From: Methylococcales bacterium
GTDB lineage: Bacteria > Pseudomonadota > Gammaproteobacteria > Methylococcales > Methylomonadaceae
Direction: 5' to 3'
NCBI GenBank assembly: GCA_023144875.1
Contig: JAGLEW010000021.1
Coordinates: 1 to 42,477 of the forward strand
Length of the DNA: 42,477 nucleotides
In this document: positions 26,397 through 34,670 of the stretch, piece after piece
How positions within the stretch are numbered: the first letter of the stretch is position 1
How the letters are laid out: each line of letters starts with the position of its first letter
The notes under the pieces: generated by a model
Told to the model about the DNA's origin: nothing
Databases searched by the model: none
The model's input: only the letters and a program-made list of their open reading frames with translations
Made by a program: the position numbers and the translations under genes

Positions 26397-29300
26397 ATGA
26401 AATGGTTAAGAGACCTCAGTCTCAGGAAAAGACTACTGGCGTTCTTCTTGCTTGTAGGTATCATTCCTTTTGCTGTTAATGGCTTTATTGCCGCCACGAG
26501 CTCATCGAATGCGCTGGAAAAACAGATTTTTGATTCCCTAACCGCGGTACGGCAAGTAAAAAAAGAACGATTAAAATCCTACTTTGACGCTCGTAAAGGC
26601 GACGTTTCAGTACTGGCAAATACAGTAACTGCCATGAGAAATGAAGGCTTTAATAAACTTGAAGCGATTCAAAGTTTACAAAAACTTCAGCTTGAAAATT
26701 ATTTTAATGATCGTTTAATGTTAATGGCGGATGTGCAGCACGACAGTCGTTTTACAGGCGCACTTACGCAAGGTGATATTGCAAATCGTGAAAAAGGTTT
26801 TAAAACTTTTCTTGCGCGTTCTGGTTTTTCTCAACTCTATATTATTGATCCCGCTGGAAATATTATTTACAGCAGTGCTAAAAAACTGAATGTTACAGGC
26901 AATGTTAAACAAGGCCCCTTGAAATCATCAGGTCTTGGACTAGCCTTTAAAGCGTCTCGATCACAAATATTTATACAAGACTTTAGTTTGTTTGAACCGA
27001 CTAAATCCCAAATGGCTTTTTTTGCAACGCCACTGATGGACAATGCAGGCCGTTACCTTGGAAGCGCTGTATTTCAACTTTCATCCACCCCGATTGATAA
27101 AATCACACAAGAACGAAGTGGTTTAGGGAAAACAGGCGAATCTTACTTAGTTGGTAAAGTTAACAATAAAGAAGGCTTACGAAGCACACGCCCATCAAAA
27201 AAGGCTAATATTGGTAACAATGAATTTGGTAATGATGTTAAAGCCGTTCTATCAGGAAATAAAGGTCAAATTACCAAATTAAGTGATAAAGGTATCCTAA
27301 AACTTAGCGTTTATACTCCCTTAAGTATTCCAGGGTTAAACTGGGGGATTATATCTTCCGCAAACATGGAAGAAGTCGTGGTTCCAAAAGCGAAAGGTGA
27401 AGAAAAAGATTTTCTCCAAAAATATAAAAAATCTTATGGCTACAATGATTTATTCTTAATTGATCCCAGTGGTTTTATTTTTTACACCACCGATCACGAT
27501 TTAGAGTATCAAACCAATATTTTAACAGGACAATACGCAACGTCTAATCTTGGTAAACTGATAAAACTAATTACAAAATCTAAAACGTTTGGCTTTGCCG
27601 ATTTTAAATTGTACGCACCGTCTAATAACTACCCAGCAGCCTTTGTTGCACAGCCAGTCGTTAAAAATGGAAAAATCGAATTAATTGTGGTATTAAAACT
27701 CTCTATTCGAAAAATAAATGAGGTGATGCAACAACGTTCGGGTATGGGTGAAACGGGGGAAAGCTATTTAGTCGGTTCTGATCACTTAATGCGCTCAGAT
27801 TCTATTTTTGATAAAACCCATAAAGTAAAATCATCGTTTGAAAATCCAAATGGGGGTAGTGTTAACACCAAAGCACTCAAAGAAGCCTTAGCGGGTCAGG
27901 ATGGGGCAATACGAATTGATAATTATCGCGGGGTTCCCGTCTTATCTTCCTATACACAACTCAAAGTTTTCAATACCACATGGGCATTGATCGCTGAAAT
28001 TGATGAAGATGAAGCATTAGCATCAGTCACCGCTTTACGGCGTTACATGATGATCTTAGGCTTAATCGTAGGCGCGGCAATTATTGCCTTTGCACTCTAT
28101 GTTGCTAAATCAATTTCAGAACCCATTGTAAACATGGCGAACACCATTACAAAAATTGCCGAAACAAGAGATTTAACGCTGGATGTTCCCGTTGAGTCTA
28201 ACGATGAAATTGGCGTTATGTCGGCCTCATTTAACCAAATGATGCGAATGATTCACGAAGCCTTCAAGACCGTTAATGAATCGGCTTTTAAAGTCGCTGA
28301 AAGTGCCGAAGATGTCGCAAACAGAGCCGCTGCCAATAAAAAACGGGCACAAAGTGAGCTAGAACGCGCTCATCAATCGGTTGATATTATCTCTGAAATG
28401 GGTGGCACGGCAGGACGTGTGAGTCAAGCCTCAGAAGCACAACGAAAAGCGGCCGAAATTTCAAGTAAAAACATTGCTCATCTACTTGCCGCGATTAAAA
28501 AGGTCTCTAATTTAGCCGATACTCAAAATACAGAAGCCACCGAAACGATGCTACGGGTTTCAGAAATGGGTAAAATTGGAACACGAGTGGTTGCAACCGC
28601 TAAAGAACAAGGCACGATGGTGATTAAAGTCTCCTCCTCTGTTACTTCAATTACAGAAGCAGTAGACGATATGAACCAAGCGGTTTCACAAGCAACAAAA
28701 TATGGAAAAGCCTCTCTTTTGGCGGCAGAAGAAGGAAAGAAATCAGTTACCTCTACGGTATCAGGTATGCAAGCTATTGCTGAATCATCGGAGCAAATTT
28801 CCGATATTATCGGGGTAATTACCGAAATTGCGGAACAAACCAACTTACTCGCGTTAAATGCAGCGATTGAAGCGGCAAGAGCAGGCGCGCATGGTAAAGG
28901 TTTTGCGGTCGTTGCGGATGAAGTTGGTAAACTGGCACAACGCTCCTCAGAAGCGGCTAAAGAAATTACTCAGTTGATTAAAGATTCCAGTGACAGAGTT
29001 GCCGAAGGGTCAAAACTAACTGATGAATCTCAACAATCACTGATTAAGATTGATGAAGGTGGTCAGGTTAATATGAAAGCGATTGATGAAATTGAACGAA
29101 CGGCTAAAGTGTTAGCGCATGGTACCGAAGAAGTACAAAACTTAATGAAAAAGCTGAACCTTTTAGCCGAAGAAATTGCGGGAATGGCTGGAGAACAGGG
29201 GAAACGTCGTGAAGTTGCCGAAAAAGCACTCTTATTATTACTCGAAGAATCAACCCACATTACCCAACTGGTTGATGAAGCAAATAAAGGCGCGAATGAA

Positions 29301-29522
29301 ATTGGTAAGGAAATGACAGGTATTGTGGCACGAACAGGCGATATGAGTATCATGACCAATCAACAAGCAAAACGGTCGGCAAAAGTGGTTAACATTTCCA
29401 ATTCTTCGGCGAAAGCAGCCGAACAAACGGTAGATGGCGCAGGAACGGTTGTAAAAATCACAGGAGGGTTACAAGACTTGTCGCACAAACTCATGACCCA
29501 AGTTAAACAATTTAAAATATAG
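26397..29522 (+). CDS. Methyl-accepting chemotaxis protein with long duplicated periplasmic sensor
   Basis: A 1,041-aa chemoreceptor. TM1 is at about 13-33 and TM2 at 551-573, leaving a periplasmic part of about 515 residues. That part holds two Cache-like modules, shown by the repeated RSGLGKTGESYLVG (240-253) and RSGMGETGESYLVG (447-460) segments and two IDPxGxIxYxT-like strands (150-159 and 355-364). HAMP follows at about 571-622, then a long coiled coil with the conserved signalling tip EQTNLLALNAAIEAARAG (813-830) and the GKGFAVVADEVGKLA part. The C-terminus (VKQFKI) has no CheR-tethering pentapeptide. The ligand is unknown. AGGAAA precedes the ATG. Confidence 0.96.
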   Translation: MKWLRDLSLRKRLLAFFLLVGIIPFAVNGFIAATSSSNALEKQIFDSLTAVRQVKKERLKSYFDARKGDVSVLANTVTAMRNEGFNKLEAIQSLQKLQLENYFNDRLMLMADVQHDSRFTGALTQGDIANREKGFKTFLARSGFSQLYIIDPAGNIIYSSAKKLNVTGNVKQGPLKSSGLGLAFKASRSQIFIQDFSLFEPTKSQMAFFATPLMDNAGRYLGSAVFQLSSTPIDKITQERSGLGKTGESYLVGKVNNKEGLRSTRPSKKANIGNNEFGNDVKAVLSGNKGQITKLSDKGILKLSVYTPLSIPGLNWGIISSANMEEVVVPKAKGEEKDFLQKYKKSYGYNDLFLIDPSGFIFYTTDHDLEYQTNILTGQYATSNLGKLIKLITKSKTFGFADFKLYAPSNNYPAAFVAQPVVKNGKIELIVVLKLSIRKINEVMQQRSGMGETGESYLVGSDHLMRSDSIFDKTHKVKSSFENPNGGSVNTKALKEALAGQDGAIRIDNYRGVPVLSSYTQLKVFNTTWALIAEIDEDEALASVTALRRYMMILGLIVGAAIIAFALYVAKSISEPIVNMANTITKIAETRDLTLDVPVESNDEIGVMSASFNQMMRMIHEAFKTVNESAFKVAESAEDVANRAAANKKRAQSELERAHQSVDIISEMGGTAGRVSQASEAQRKAAEISSKNIAHLLAAIKKVSNLADTQNTEATETMLRVSEMGKIGTRVVATAKEQGTMVIKVSSSVTSITEAVDDMNQAVSQATKYGKASLLAAEEGKKSVTSTVSGMQAIAESSEQISDIIGVITEIAEQTNLLALNAAIEAARAGAHGKGFAVVADEVGKLAQRSSEAAKEITQLIKDSSDRVAEGSKLTDESQQSLIKIDEGGQVNMKAIDEIERTAKVLAHGTEEVQNLMKKLNLLAEEIAGMAGEQGKRREVAEKALLLLLEESTHITQLVDEANKGANEIGKEMTGIVARTGDMSIMTNQQAKRSAKVVNISNSSAKAAEQTVDGAGTVVKITGGLQDLSHKLMTQVKQFKI

Positions 29523-29538
29523 CCAACGGGGGATTAAT

Positions 29539-30072
29539 ATGACTAATAACTATAATGTCAAGGATGACTCGTCTAGAAAAGAACAACTCATACAAATGGT
29601 TGGTTTTAAAATAGACAACGAAACCTTTGGTGTTGATATTTTGATGGTACAAGAAATTATTCGTGCCGCCTCTATTACAACGGTACCTAATTCACCTGAA
29701 TTTGTTGAAGGGGTGATTAATTTACGTGGCAGTATTATCCCCGTTATTGATTTACGTAAACGATTAAACCTTCAACCAAATAATTATAAACAAGAAACCG
29801 ACTGGATTTTAATTCTAGATATTTCTGGACGAATCACAGGTTTCATTGTTGACTGGGTGACTGATGTTATTAAAATTCAAGAAAAAAATATAGACCCTCC
29901 TCCTGAAATTTTAGTTGCAGGTCTACAAAGCCAATATATTAGAGGTGTTTGCGAGGTTGAAGATGCGTTACTTATTTTACTTGATTTTACTCGCATTTTA
30001 TTAGTAGATGAAATCAAAAAACTAAAAAGCTCATCCTTTGACTCAGAGCACAATACAGCAGATAAACATTAA
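29539..30072 (+). CDS. cheW: CheW-like coupling protein
   Basis: A 177-aa CheW-domain protein that should link the receptor tip to CheA. The hallmark strands are GFKIDNETFGVDILMVQEI, followed by PNSPEFVEGVINLRGSIIPVIDLRKRL; the INLRG loop that touches CheA is intact. The last 25 residues are a charged, probably flexible tail. The start has GGGGGA upstream. It lies 16 bases after the receptor gene. Confidence 0.95.
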   Translation: MTNNYNVKDDSSRKEQLIQMVGFKIDNETFGVDILMVQEIIRAASITTVPNSPEFVEGVINLRGSIIPVIDLRKRLNLQPNNYKQETDWILILDISGRITGFIVDWVTDVIKIQEKNIDPPPEILVAGLQSQYIRGVCEVEDALLILLDFTRILLVDEIKKLKSSSFDSEHNTADKH

Positions 30073-30105
30073 ATCCGTAGAAAAATCAAACAAGGTGAAT
30101 AGATA

Positions 30106-30462
30106 ATGGGTAAACGTATTTTAATTGTGGACGATTCTTCAATGATGCGAAAAATGATCACAAAAGTATTAACGAATCGCGGCGGCCATACCATTGTTGG
30201 TGAAGCTAAAAACGGACTAGAAGCGTTAGAAGAATACAAACGCCTACAGCCTGAGCTCATCACTATGGATATTACCATGGGTGAAATGGATGGACTGAGT
30301 GCTGCGCGCGCCATTTTAGACCACGACAGTCAAGCAAATATTTTATTCTTATCCAATTTAGATAAAAATAAATATGGCAAAGATGTTGCCAGTATTGGTG
30401 CCATAGGATTTGTGAACAAACATAAATCCCAAGATATTCTCGATGTTATAGCCGCTAACTAA
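30106..30462 (+). CDS. cheY: CheY-like single-domain response regulator
   Basis: A 118-aa stand-alone receiver, likely phosphorylated by the adjacent CheA. The acidic pair D9-D10, phospho-acceptor D55, switch Ser S83 and K105 are all present, so phosphorylation should work. Unusual points are VNKHK in place of the common TKP (Pro to His after the Lys) and TMGEMDG in place of MPEMDG. Whether the output is a flagellar motor, type IV pilus or something else cannot be told. A clear AAGGTGA ribosome binding site is present. Confidence 0.92.
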   Translation: MGKRILIVDDSSMMRKMITKVLTNRGGHTIVGEAKNGLEALEEYKRLQPELITMDITMGEMDGLSAARAILDHDSQANILFLSNLDKNKYGKDVASIGAIGFVNKHKSQDILDVIAAN

Positions 30463-30474
30463 CAAGGGCTAATT

Positions 30475-33400
30475 ATGATTGATTTATCTTTGCTTGAGGA
30501 TTTTGTAATGGGTGCAGGCGAAAGCCTGGAGGAAATGGAAACCGCCTTACTTACCCTAGAATCCAGCCCCAATGATGTTGAATTATTAAATACAATTTTT
30601 AGAGCCATCCATACCATAAAAGGAGCCGCTCAATTTGTAGGCTTAGAAAAAGTCTCTGTCTTAAGTCATGCCCTCGAAGATCTACTCGACTTATTAAGGG
30701 AAGGAAAAAGACAAGCAACATCAGACATTGTTAATGTATTAATTCAAGCTAACGATAGAATAAGCGCATTAGTTGCTGATTTAGAACGCACACAAACTGA
30801 AAACACCGAGGTTGATGATTTAGTTCAAATACTTCATGTTCATTTAGCCCAACCCGAAACCGATTCGAGTACCACGGATCCTGTACTCGAAGATGATCCT
30901 TTAAGTTCATTTTTAGACGATGAAACCGACTCTAAGACGGAAACCGATTCATTTTTATTAGACGCTACAAATGATGATACAACGCTTGAAAGTTTCTTAG
31001 AAGATGATACAGATTTTGATAGCTTTTTAATTGATGAAAAAAATGATGATGTCTCCCTAGAAAGCTTTCTAGAAGATGACTCTGAAATTGATTCTTTTTT
31101 GATTGATGATGCGGAAAACAATCAAAATAATACTTCATTTTTACTAAATATTGACAGCGATACCACCCAAAATGATGCGATTGATTCTTTATTATTTGAT
31201 ACTAACAAAGAAAAACCAACACCTCAGATAGCAACACCAAGCAATGCTATTTTTACCGTACCGATAGAAGAACACGATCAAGAACTTTTTGAAATTTTTA
31301 TTTTACAATTGCGTGAAAAATTTGTTCTATTAAACAACAATATCGTTCAATTAGAAACCAGCTACTCACAAAAGAGAAATGACTTACTCACCGAAGCCAT
31401 TGAGACCTTAGAAAGCCTTAAGTTTTCTGCCAATTATATGGCCTATGAGGAACTGACCTATTTTTATAGTCATTGGATTGATCATATTTTAGATGCTCAA
31501 AAAAGTTTATCAAAAAACACGGAGGTACCTCTTACCTTCATGAGGGAAAGCCTATCACAATTACAAGCTATTTTTCCTCAGTTAAAAGCTGAAACCATCA
31601 AAGTAGAAGCCTCAACGGAAAATGATATTCTTTTCAATGATAATATTGAACCAACGAATACCAAAAACTTACAGGAAATTGACCGTCTTTTCGATGATAA
31701 AGAGCCTGATTTAAGTGGTGAAAATGCCTTTATTGAGGAATTAGTGCTTCAAAAGGAAACACCGAAAGTCGAGATTACACCCCCTCATATCGTTAAAAAA
31801 ACACCGAAAGAAATCATTTCAGAGGCAGAACCTACTCTCTCTAACAATGATGAAGATGATTTTGAAGCACGCAATAGCAGTGTTGAAAGTGAATTATTTC
31901 ATAAATTAAGCCTCGCCTTAGATGCCTCTGTGGTTGAACAAGCGATTATTTCTGAACCAATTAATGAAGTGTTTAGTACTTTACTTGATTCGACAGAAAA
32001 ACAACGAAAAGAAGTTAAAAAAACCGAAACAAAAGATTTAATTCTTGATGTAAAAACGCTTAAAGAAGCCAATGAAGCAACTGATACCATATTGCCTGAG
32101 CCTGTCGAGCCTAAAAAATTAACACCTATTAAAGAAGTACCGCCTAAAGCAAAAACACCGCCTCCTCAAAAGACACCTCCTCAAAAAACCACACCAAAAA
32201 ATAAAACCATTATTCCTGAGCTCGCGCCTGCGGCTCCACCGAAAAAAGTTTTTAAGAAAAGCATTCGGGTTGATGCCGATAAAATTGATTCCTTAATGAA
32301 TCAAGTCGGTGAATTAATTGTTGATAGAGCCTATTTTTTTCAATTGGTAAGTGAAATTTCTGAGCTGCAACAATATCTAAAAGCAACAGGTCTCGCGCAA
32401 AAAGATTTAAAACTCATTCGAACCTTTGCTTATCGTTTTAGTGAAGCAATTTTAGCGCTAGGTCGAACCTCAAACGCACTGCAAGAAAGCGTTATGAAGG
32501 TTAGAATGTTGCCAATGACGCAATTGTTTAATCGTTTTCCTCGTCTCGTTCATGATGTCGCGAATACCAATAATAAAAAAGTATTTTTAAAAGTACTCGG
32601 GGAAGATACAGAGCTCGATAAAATGATTATCGAAGAAATTGCCGACCCATTAATGCATATGATTCGCAACGCCATAGGGCATGGAATAGAACGCCCTGAA
32701 GAAAGGCTAGCGGCAGGAAAGTCTGAAACAGGCAACATTGTTTTAGAAGCCTATCATGAGAGTAATCATATCGTGATTGAAATTACCGATGATGGTCGTG
32801 GTATTGATATTGAACGCATCAAAGAAAAAGCTCAAAAAATGGATTTATTTACCCGAGAAGAGCTTGATCGTATGTCAAATAATGATTTGACCCGTTTTAT
32901 TATGATGCCAGGCTTTTCAACCGCAAAAGAAATTAGCAGCACATCAGGTCGAGGCGTCGGTATGGATGTTGTTAAGAAAAATATTGAAAAACTCAATGGC
33001 ACCATTGATGTTGAATCAAAAAAAGGCATTGAAACAAAAATGCGTTTGAAGATTCCACTGACCCTCGCTATTATTTCCGCCTTAATTGTTAAAGTAGGAA
33101 AAGATTCTTTTACCATTCCACTGGCAAATGTCGAAGAAACATTACGAGTTCAGTATAATGACATTTCCATTATGGAAGAAACAGAAGTCATGTATTTACG
33201 GGGAAAAACCGTTCCCATTTTTCGCTTGTCTACCCTTTTTTCACTGGAACCCGATAAAAACCTGAGCGATGATGATTTTTTTGTGGTGATTGTCAATACA
33301 AGCACACAAAAAATAGGCTTAATGGTTGACTCATTAATAGGACAGGATGAAGTTGTGATTAAACCTTTAGCCGATTATCTTTATGAACAAAACTGTTTTT

Positions 33401-33540
33401 CAGGCGCCACCATTATTGGAGATGGTCGAGTCTCATTAATTATTGATATTTATGAATTAGTTGCAATGACCACTACCAAGCAAATTAACAAACATCACCG
33501 ACAAGAAAAAAAATCACTCGAACTCTTCATTAAGGAATGA
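30475..33540 (+). CDS. cheA: CheA histidine kinase with acidic repeat linker and a degenerate second Hpt
   Basis: A 1,021-aa CheA. The Hpt domain (about 1-105) has the phospho-acceptor His46 in AIHTIKGAA. Residues about 138-242 are an Asp/Glu-rich linker with phased SFLxD motifs. At about 262-345 lies a second Hpt-like helical bundle with TLESLKFSA, where the His is Glu313. Then a long Pro/Lys/Thr linker (to about 590), the dimerisation domain, the ATPase (N-box RNAIGHGIE at about 731, where DHGIE is usual; G1 DDGRGID; G2 GRGVGMDVV) and a CheW-like regulatory domain to about 1,000. No C-terminal receiver. It starts 12 bases after cheY. It should phosphorylate CheY and the receivers of the first gene and the second CheB-like protein. 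Confidence 0.95.
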   Translation: MIDLSLLEDFVMGAGESLEEMETALLTLESSPNDVELLNTIFRAIHTIKGAAQFVGLEKVSVLSHALEDLLDLLREGKRQATSDIVNVLIQANDRISALVADLERTQTENTEVDDLVQILHVHLAQPETDSSTTDPVLEDDPLSSFLDDETDSKTETDSFLLDATNDDTTLESFLEDDTDFDSFLIDEKNDDVSLESFLEDDSEIDSFLIDDAENNQNNTSFLLNIDSDTTQNDAIDSLLFDTNKEKPTPQIATPSNAIFTVPIEEHDQELFEIFILQLREKFVLLNNNIVQLETSYSQKRNDLLTEAIETLESLKFSANYMAYEELTYFYSHWIDHILDAQKSLSKNTEVPLTFMRESLSQLQAIFPQLKAETIKVEASTENDILFNDNIEPTNTKNLQEIDRLFDDKEPDLSGENAFIEELVLQKETPKVEITPPHIVKKTPKEIISEAEPTLSNNDEDDFEARNSSVESELFHKLSLALDASVVEQAIISEPINEVFSTLLDSTEKQRKEVKKTETKDLILDVKTLKEANEATDTILPEPVEPKKLTPIKEVPPKAKTPPPQKTPPQKTTPKNKTIIPELAPAAPPKKVFKKSIRVDADKIDSLMNQVGELIVDRAYFFQLVSEISELQQYLKATGLAQKDLKLIRTFAYRFSEAILALGRTSNALQESVMKVRMLPMTQLFNRFPRLVHDVANTNNKKVFLKVLGEDTELDKMIIEEIADPLMHMIRNAIGHGIERPEERLAAGKSETGNIVLEAYHESNHIVIEITDDGRGIDIERIKEKAQKMDLFTREELDRMSNNDLTRFIMMPGFSTAKEISSTSGRGVGMDVVKKNIEKLNGTIDVESKKGIETKMRLKIPLTLAIISALIVKVGKDSFTIPLANVEETLRVQYNDISIMEETEVMYLRGKTVPIFRLSTLFSLEPDKNLSDDDFFVVIVNTSTQKIGLMVDSLIGQDEVVIKPLADYLYEQNCFSGATIIGDGRVSLIIDIYELVAMTTTKQINKHHRQEKKSLELFIKE
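30886..31200 (+). repeat. Phased SFLxD acidic repeats within cheA
   Basis: The encoded peptide has S-F-L-x-(D/E) motifs with Phe at residues 146, 160, 174, 184, 198, 208 and 222, plus a weaker S-L-L at 239. Spacing runs 14, 14, 10, 14, 10, 14, 17 residues, so the middle part has a 24-residue unit (ESFLEDD...DSFLIDE). The stretch between motifs is mostly Asp, Glu, Asn and Thr. Confidence 0.85.
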
Positions 33541-33590
33541 TTAGACTACTATTTACATTAATAGGTTAAATTAAAAATCAAGAGGTTATT

Positions 33591-34655
33591 GTGGCAGAAA
33601 AAATAAAAGTCTTAGTGGTTGATGACGCAAGTTTCATGGTAAAAGCGATTAGTGAAATATTAAACTCCGACCCTGATATAGAAGTCGTAGGCTCTGCTAA
33701 AAATGGAAAATTAGCATTAGAACAAATCAAATTACTCCACCCAGATGTGATCACACTCGATGTTGATATGCCCGTTATGGATGGCATAAAAGCGGTTCGA
33801 CATATCATGCTCGAATGCCCTGTTCCCATTGTTATGTTAAGCTCCCTTTTTAGTAATGGTGCCATCTCATTTGAAGCCCTTAGATTAGGGGTCGTTGACT
33901 TTTTACCAAAACCTTCTGGTGCCATTTCAAGAGATATTCACCAATCAAAACAACAAATTTTAGAGCGTATAAAACTTGCTTACTCGGTTAATATTAAAAA
34001 TGTACACCGCGTTAGAATTCAACCACTTAAGGCGGAAGAAAAACTCAATCATAGTGATGAATACCAACATTTAGATCATCTTTTACTCGTTGGTACTACT
34101 CTGGGCGGGCCTAATACCAGCATTCGGTTGTTTTCCCAACTTTCACCAAAACTTGCAACTGCGGCTATCGTTATTCAAGAAGTTTCACCAAAAATACTCC
34201 CCGCCTTTGCTGAAGAGTTTAATAAATACAGCGCTTGGCATATCCGTGAAGTGACTGATGGGGCGCTTTTAGAAGCAGGAGTATGTTATATTGGCTCAAA
34301 TGACTATACATTAACGATTAAAACCAACGAAAACAACCAATTTTATATTGCACTTTCTGATACCAAAGAAAAACCATTAAATAACCTGTTTAGCTCAGCG
34401 GCTAAAATTTTTAATGGTCAAACCATCGGAGTTTTATTAACAGGACTGGGCGATGATGGCTCAGAAGGTTTTTCCAGTATAAAAAAATACTCGGGGGTTA
34501 CTCTGGCTCAACGAAGCGAAACCTGTGTTTATCCTAATTTAGTGGAATGCGCAAAGGAAAAAGGGGTTGTCGATAAAGTCATTGACCAATCAGACCTCGT
34601 GACTGAAATAGAAATGTTAATTAAGGATCATGAAAGTGATCTCTTATTATCCTGA
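33591..34655 (+). CDS. CheB-like protein with intact receiver but altered catalytic residues
   Basis: A 354-aa CheB-like protein, likely started at GTG (33591) with AGAGG 7 bases upstream. The receiver is complete: D11-D12, D57 in LDVDMPVMDG, S84-S85 and K107. In the methylesterase domain the IGASTGG nucleophile loop reads VGTTLGG, so the Ser is Thr170; QHM reads QEV, so the His is Glu197; the Asp is kept (D289 in GLGDDGS). The alignment to E. coli CheB is by eye. Thr can act as a nucleophile in some enzymes, but without the His a normal methylesterase is unlikely. It may be a phospho-regulated binding protein. It follows cheA by 50 bases. Confidence 0.82.
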   Translation: MAEKIKVLVVDDASFMVKAISEILNSDPDIEVVGSAKNGKLALEQIKLLHPDVITLDVDMPVMDGIKAVRHIMLECPVPIVMLSSLFSNGAISFEALRLGVVDFLPKPSGAISRDIHQSKQQILERIKLAYSVNIKNVHRVRIQPLKAEEKLNHSDEYQHLDHLLLVGTTLGGPNTSIRLFSQLSPKLATAAIVIQEVSPKILPAFAEEFNKYSAWHIREVTDGALLEAGVCYIGSNDYTLTIKTNENNQFYIALSDTKEKPLNNLFSSAAKIFNGQTIGVLLTGLGDDGSEGFSSIKKYSGVTLAQRSETCVYPNLVECAKEKGVVDKVIDQSDLVTEIEMLIKDHESDLLLS

Positions 34656-34670
34656 ATATAGACTTCCCCA

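Noticed and set aside
28523..28843. 106-residue open frame on the minus strand within the receptor gene
   Set aside because: A low-complexity Ser/Thr/Val/Ile composition typical of the antisense of a coiled coil; the receptor frame is clearly the real one.
30840..31121. Open frame on the minus strand inside cheA, Ser/Lys-rich
   Set aside because: It is the mirror of the acidic SFLxD repeats (GAT/GAA codons read as Ser and Phe on the other strand), has no ribosome binding site and no family resemblance.
30886..31200. Repeats as a CRISPR or DNA satellite
   Set aside because: The repeat is at the protein level, in frame, with degenerate codons and no conserved DNA unit or spacers.
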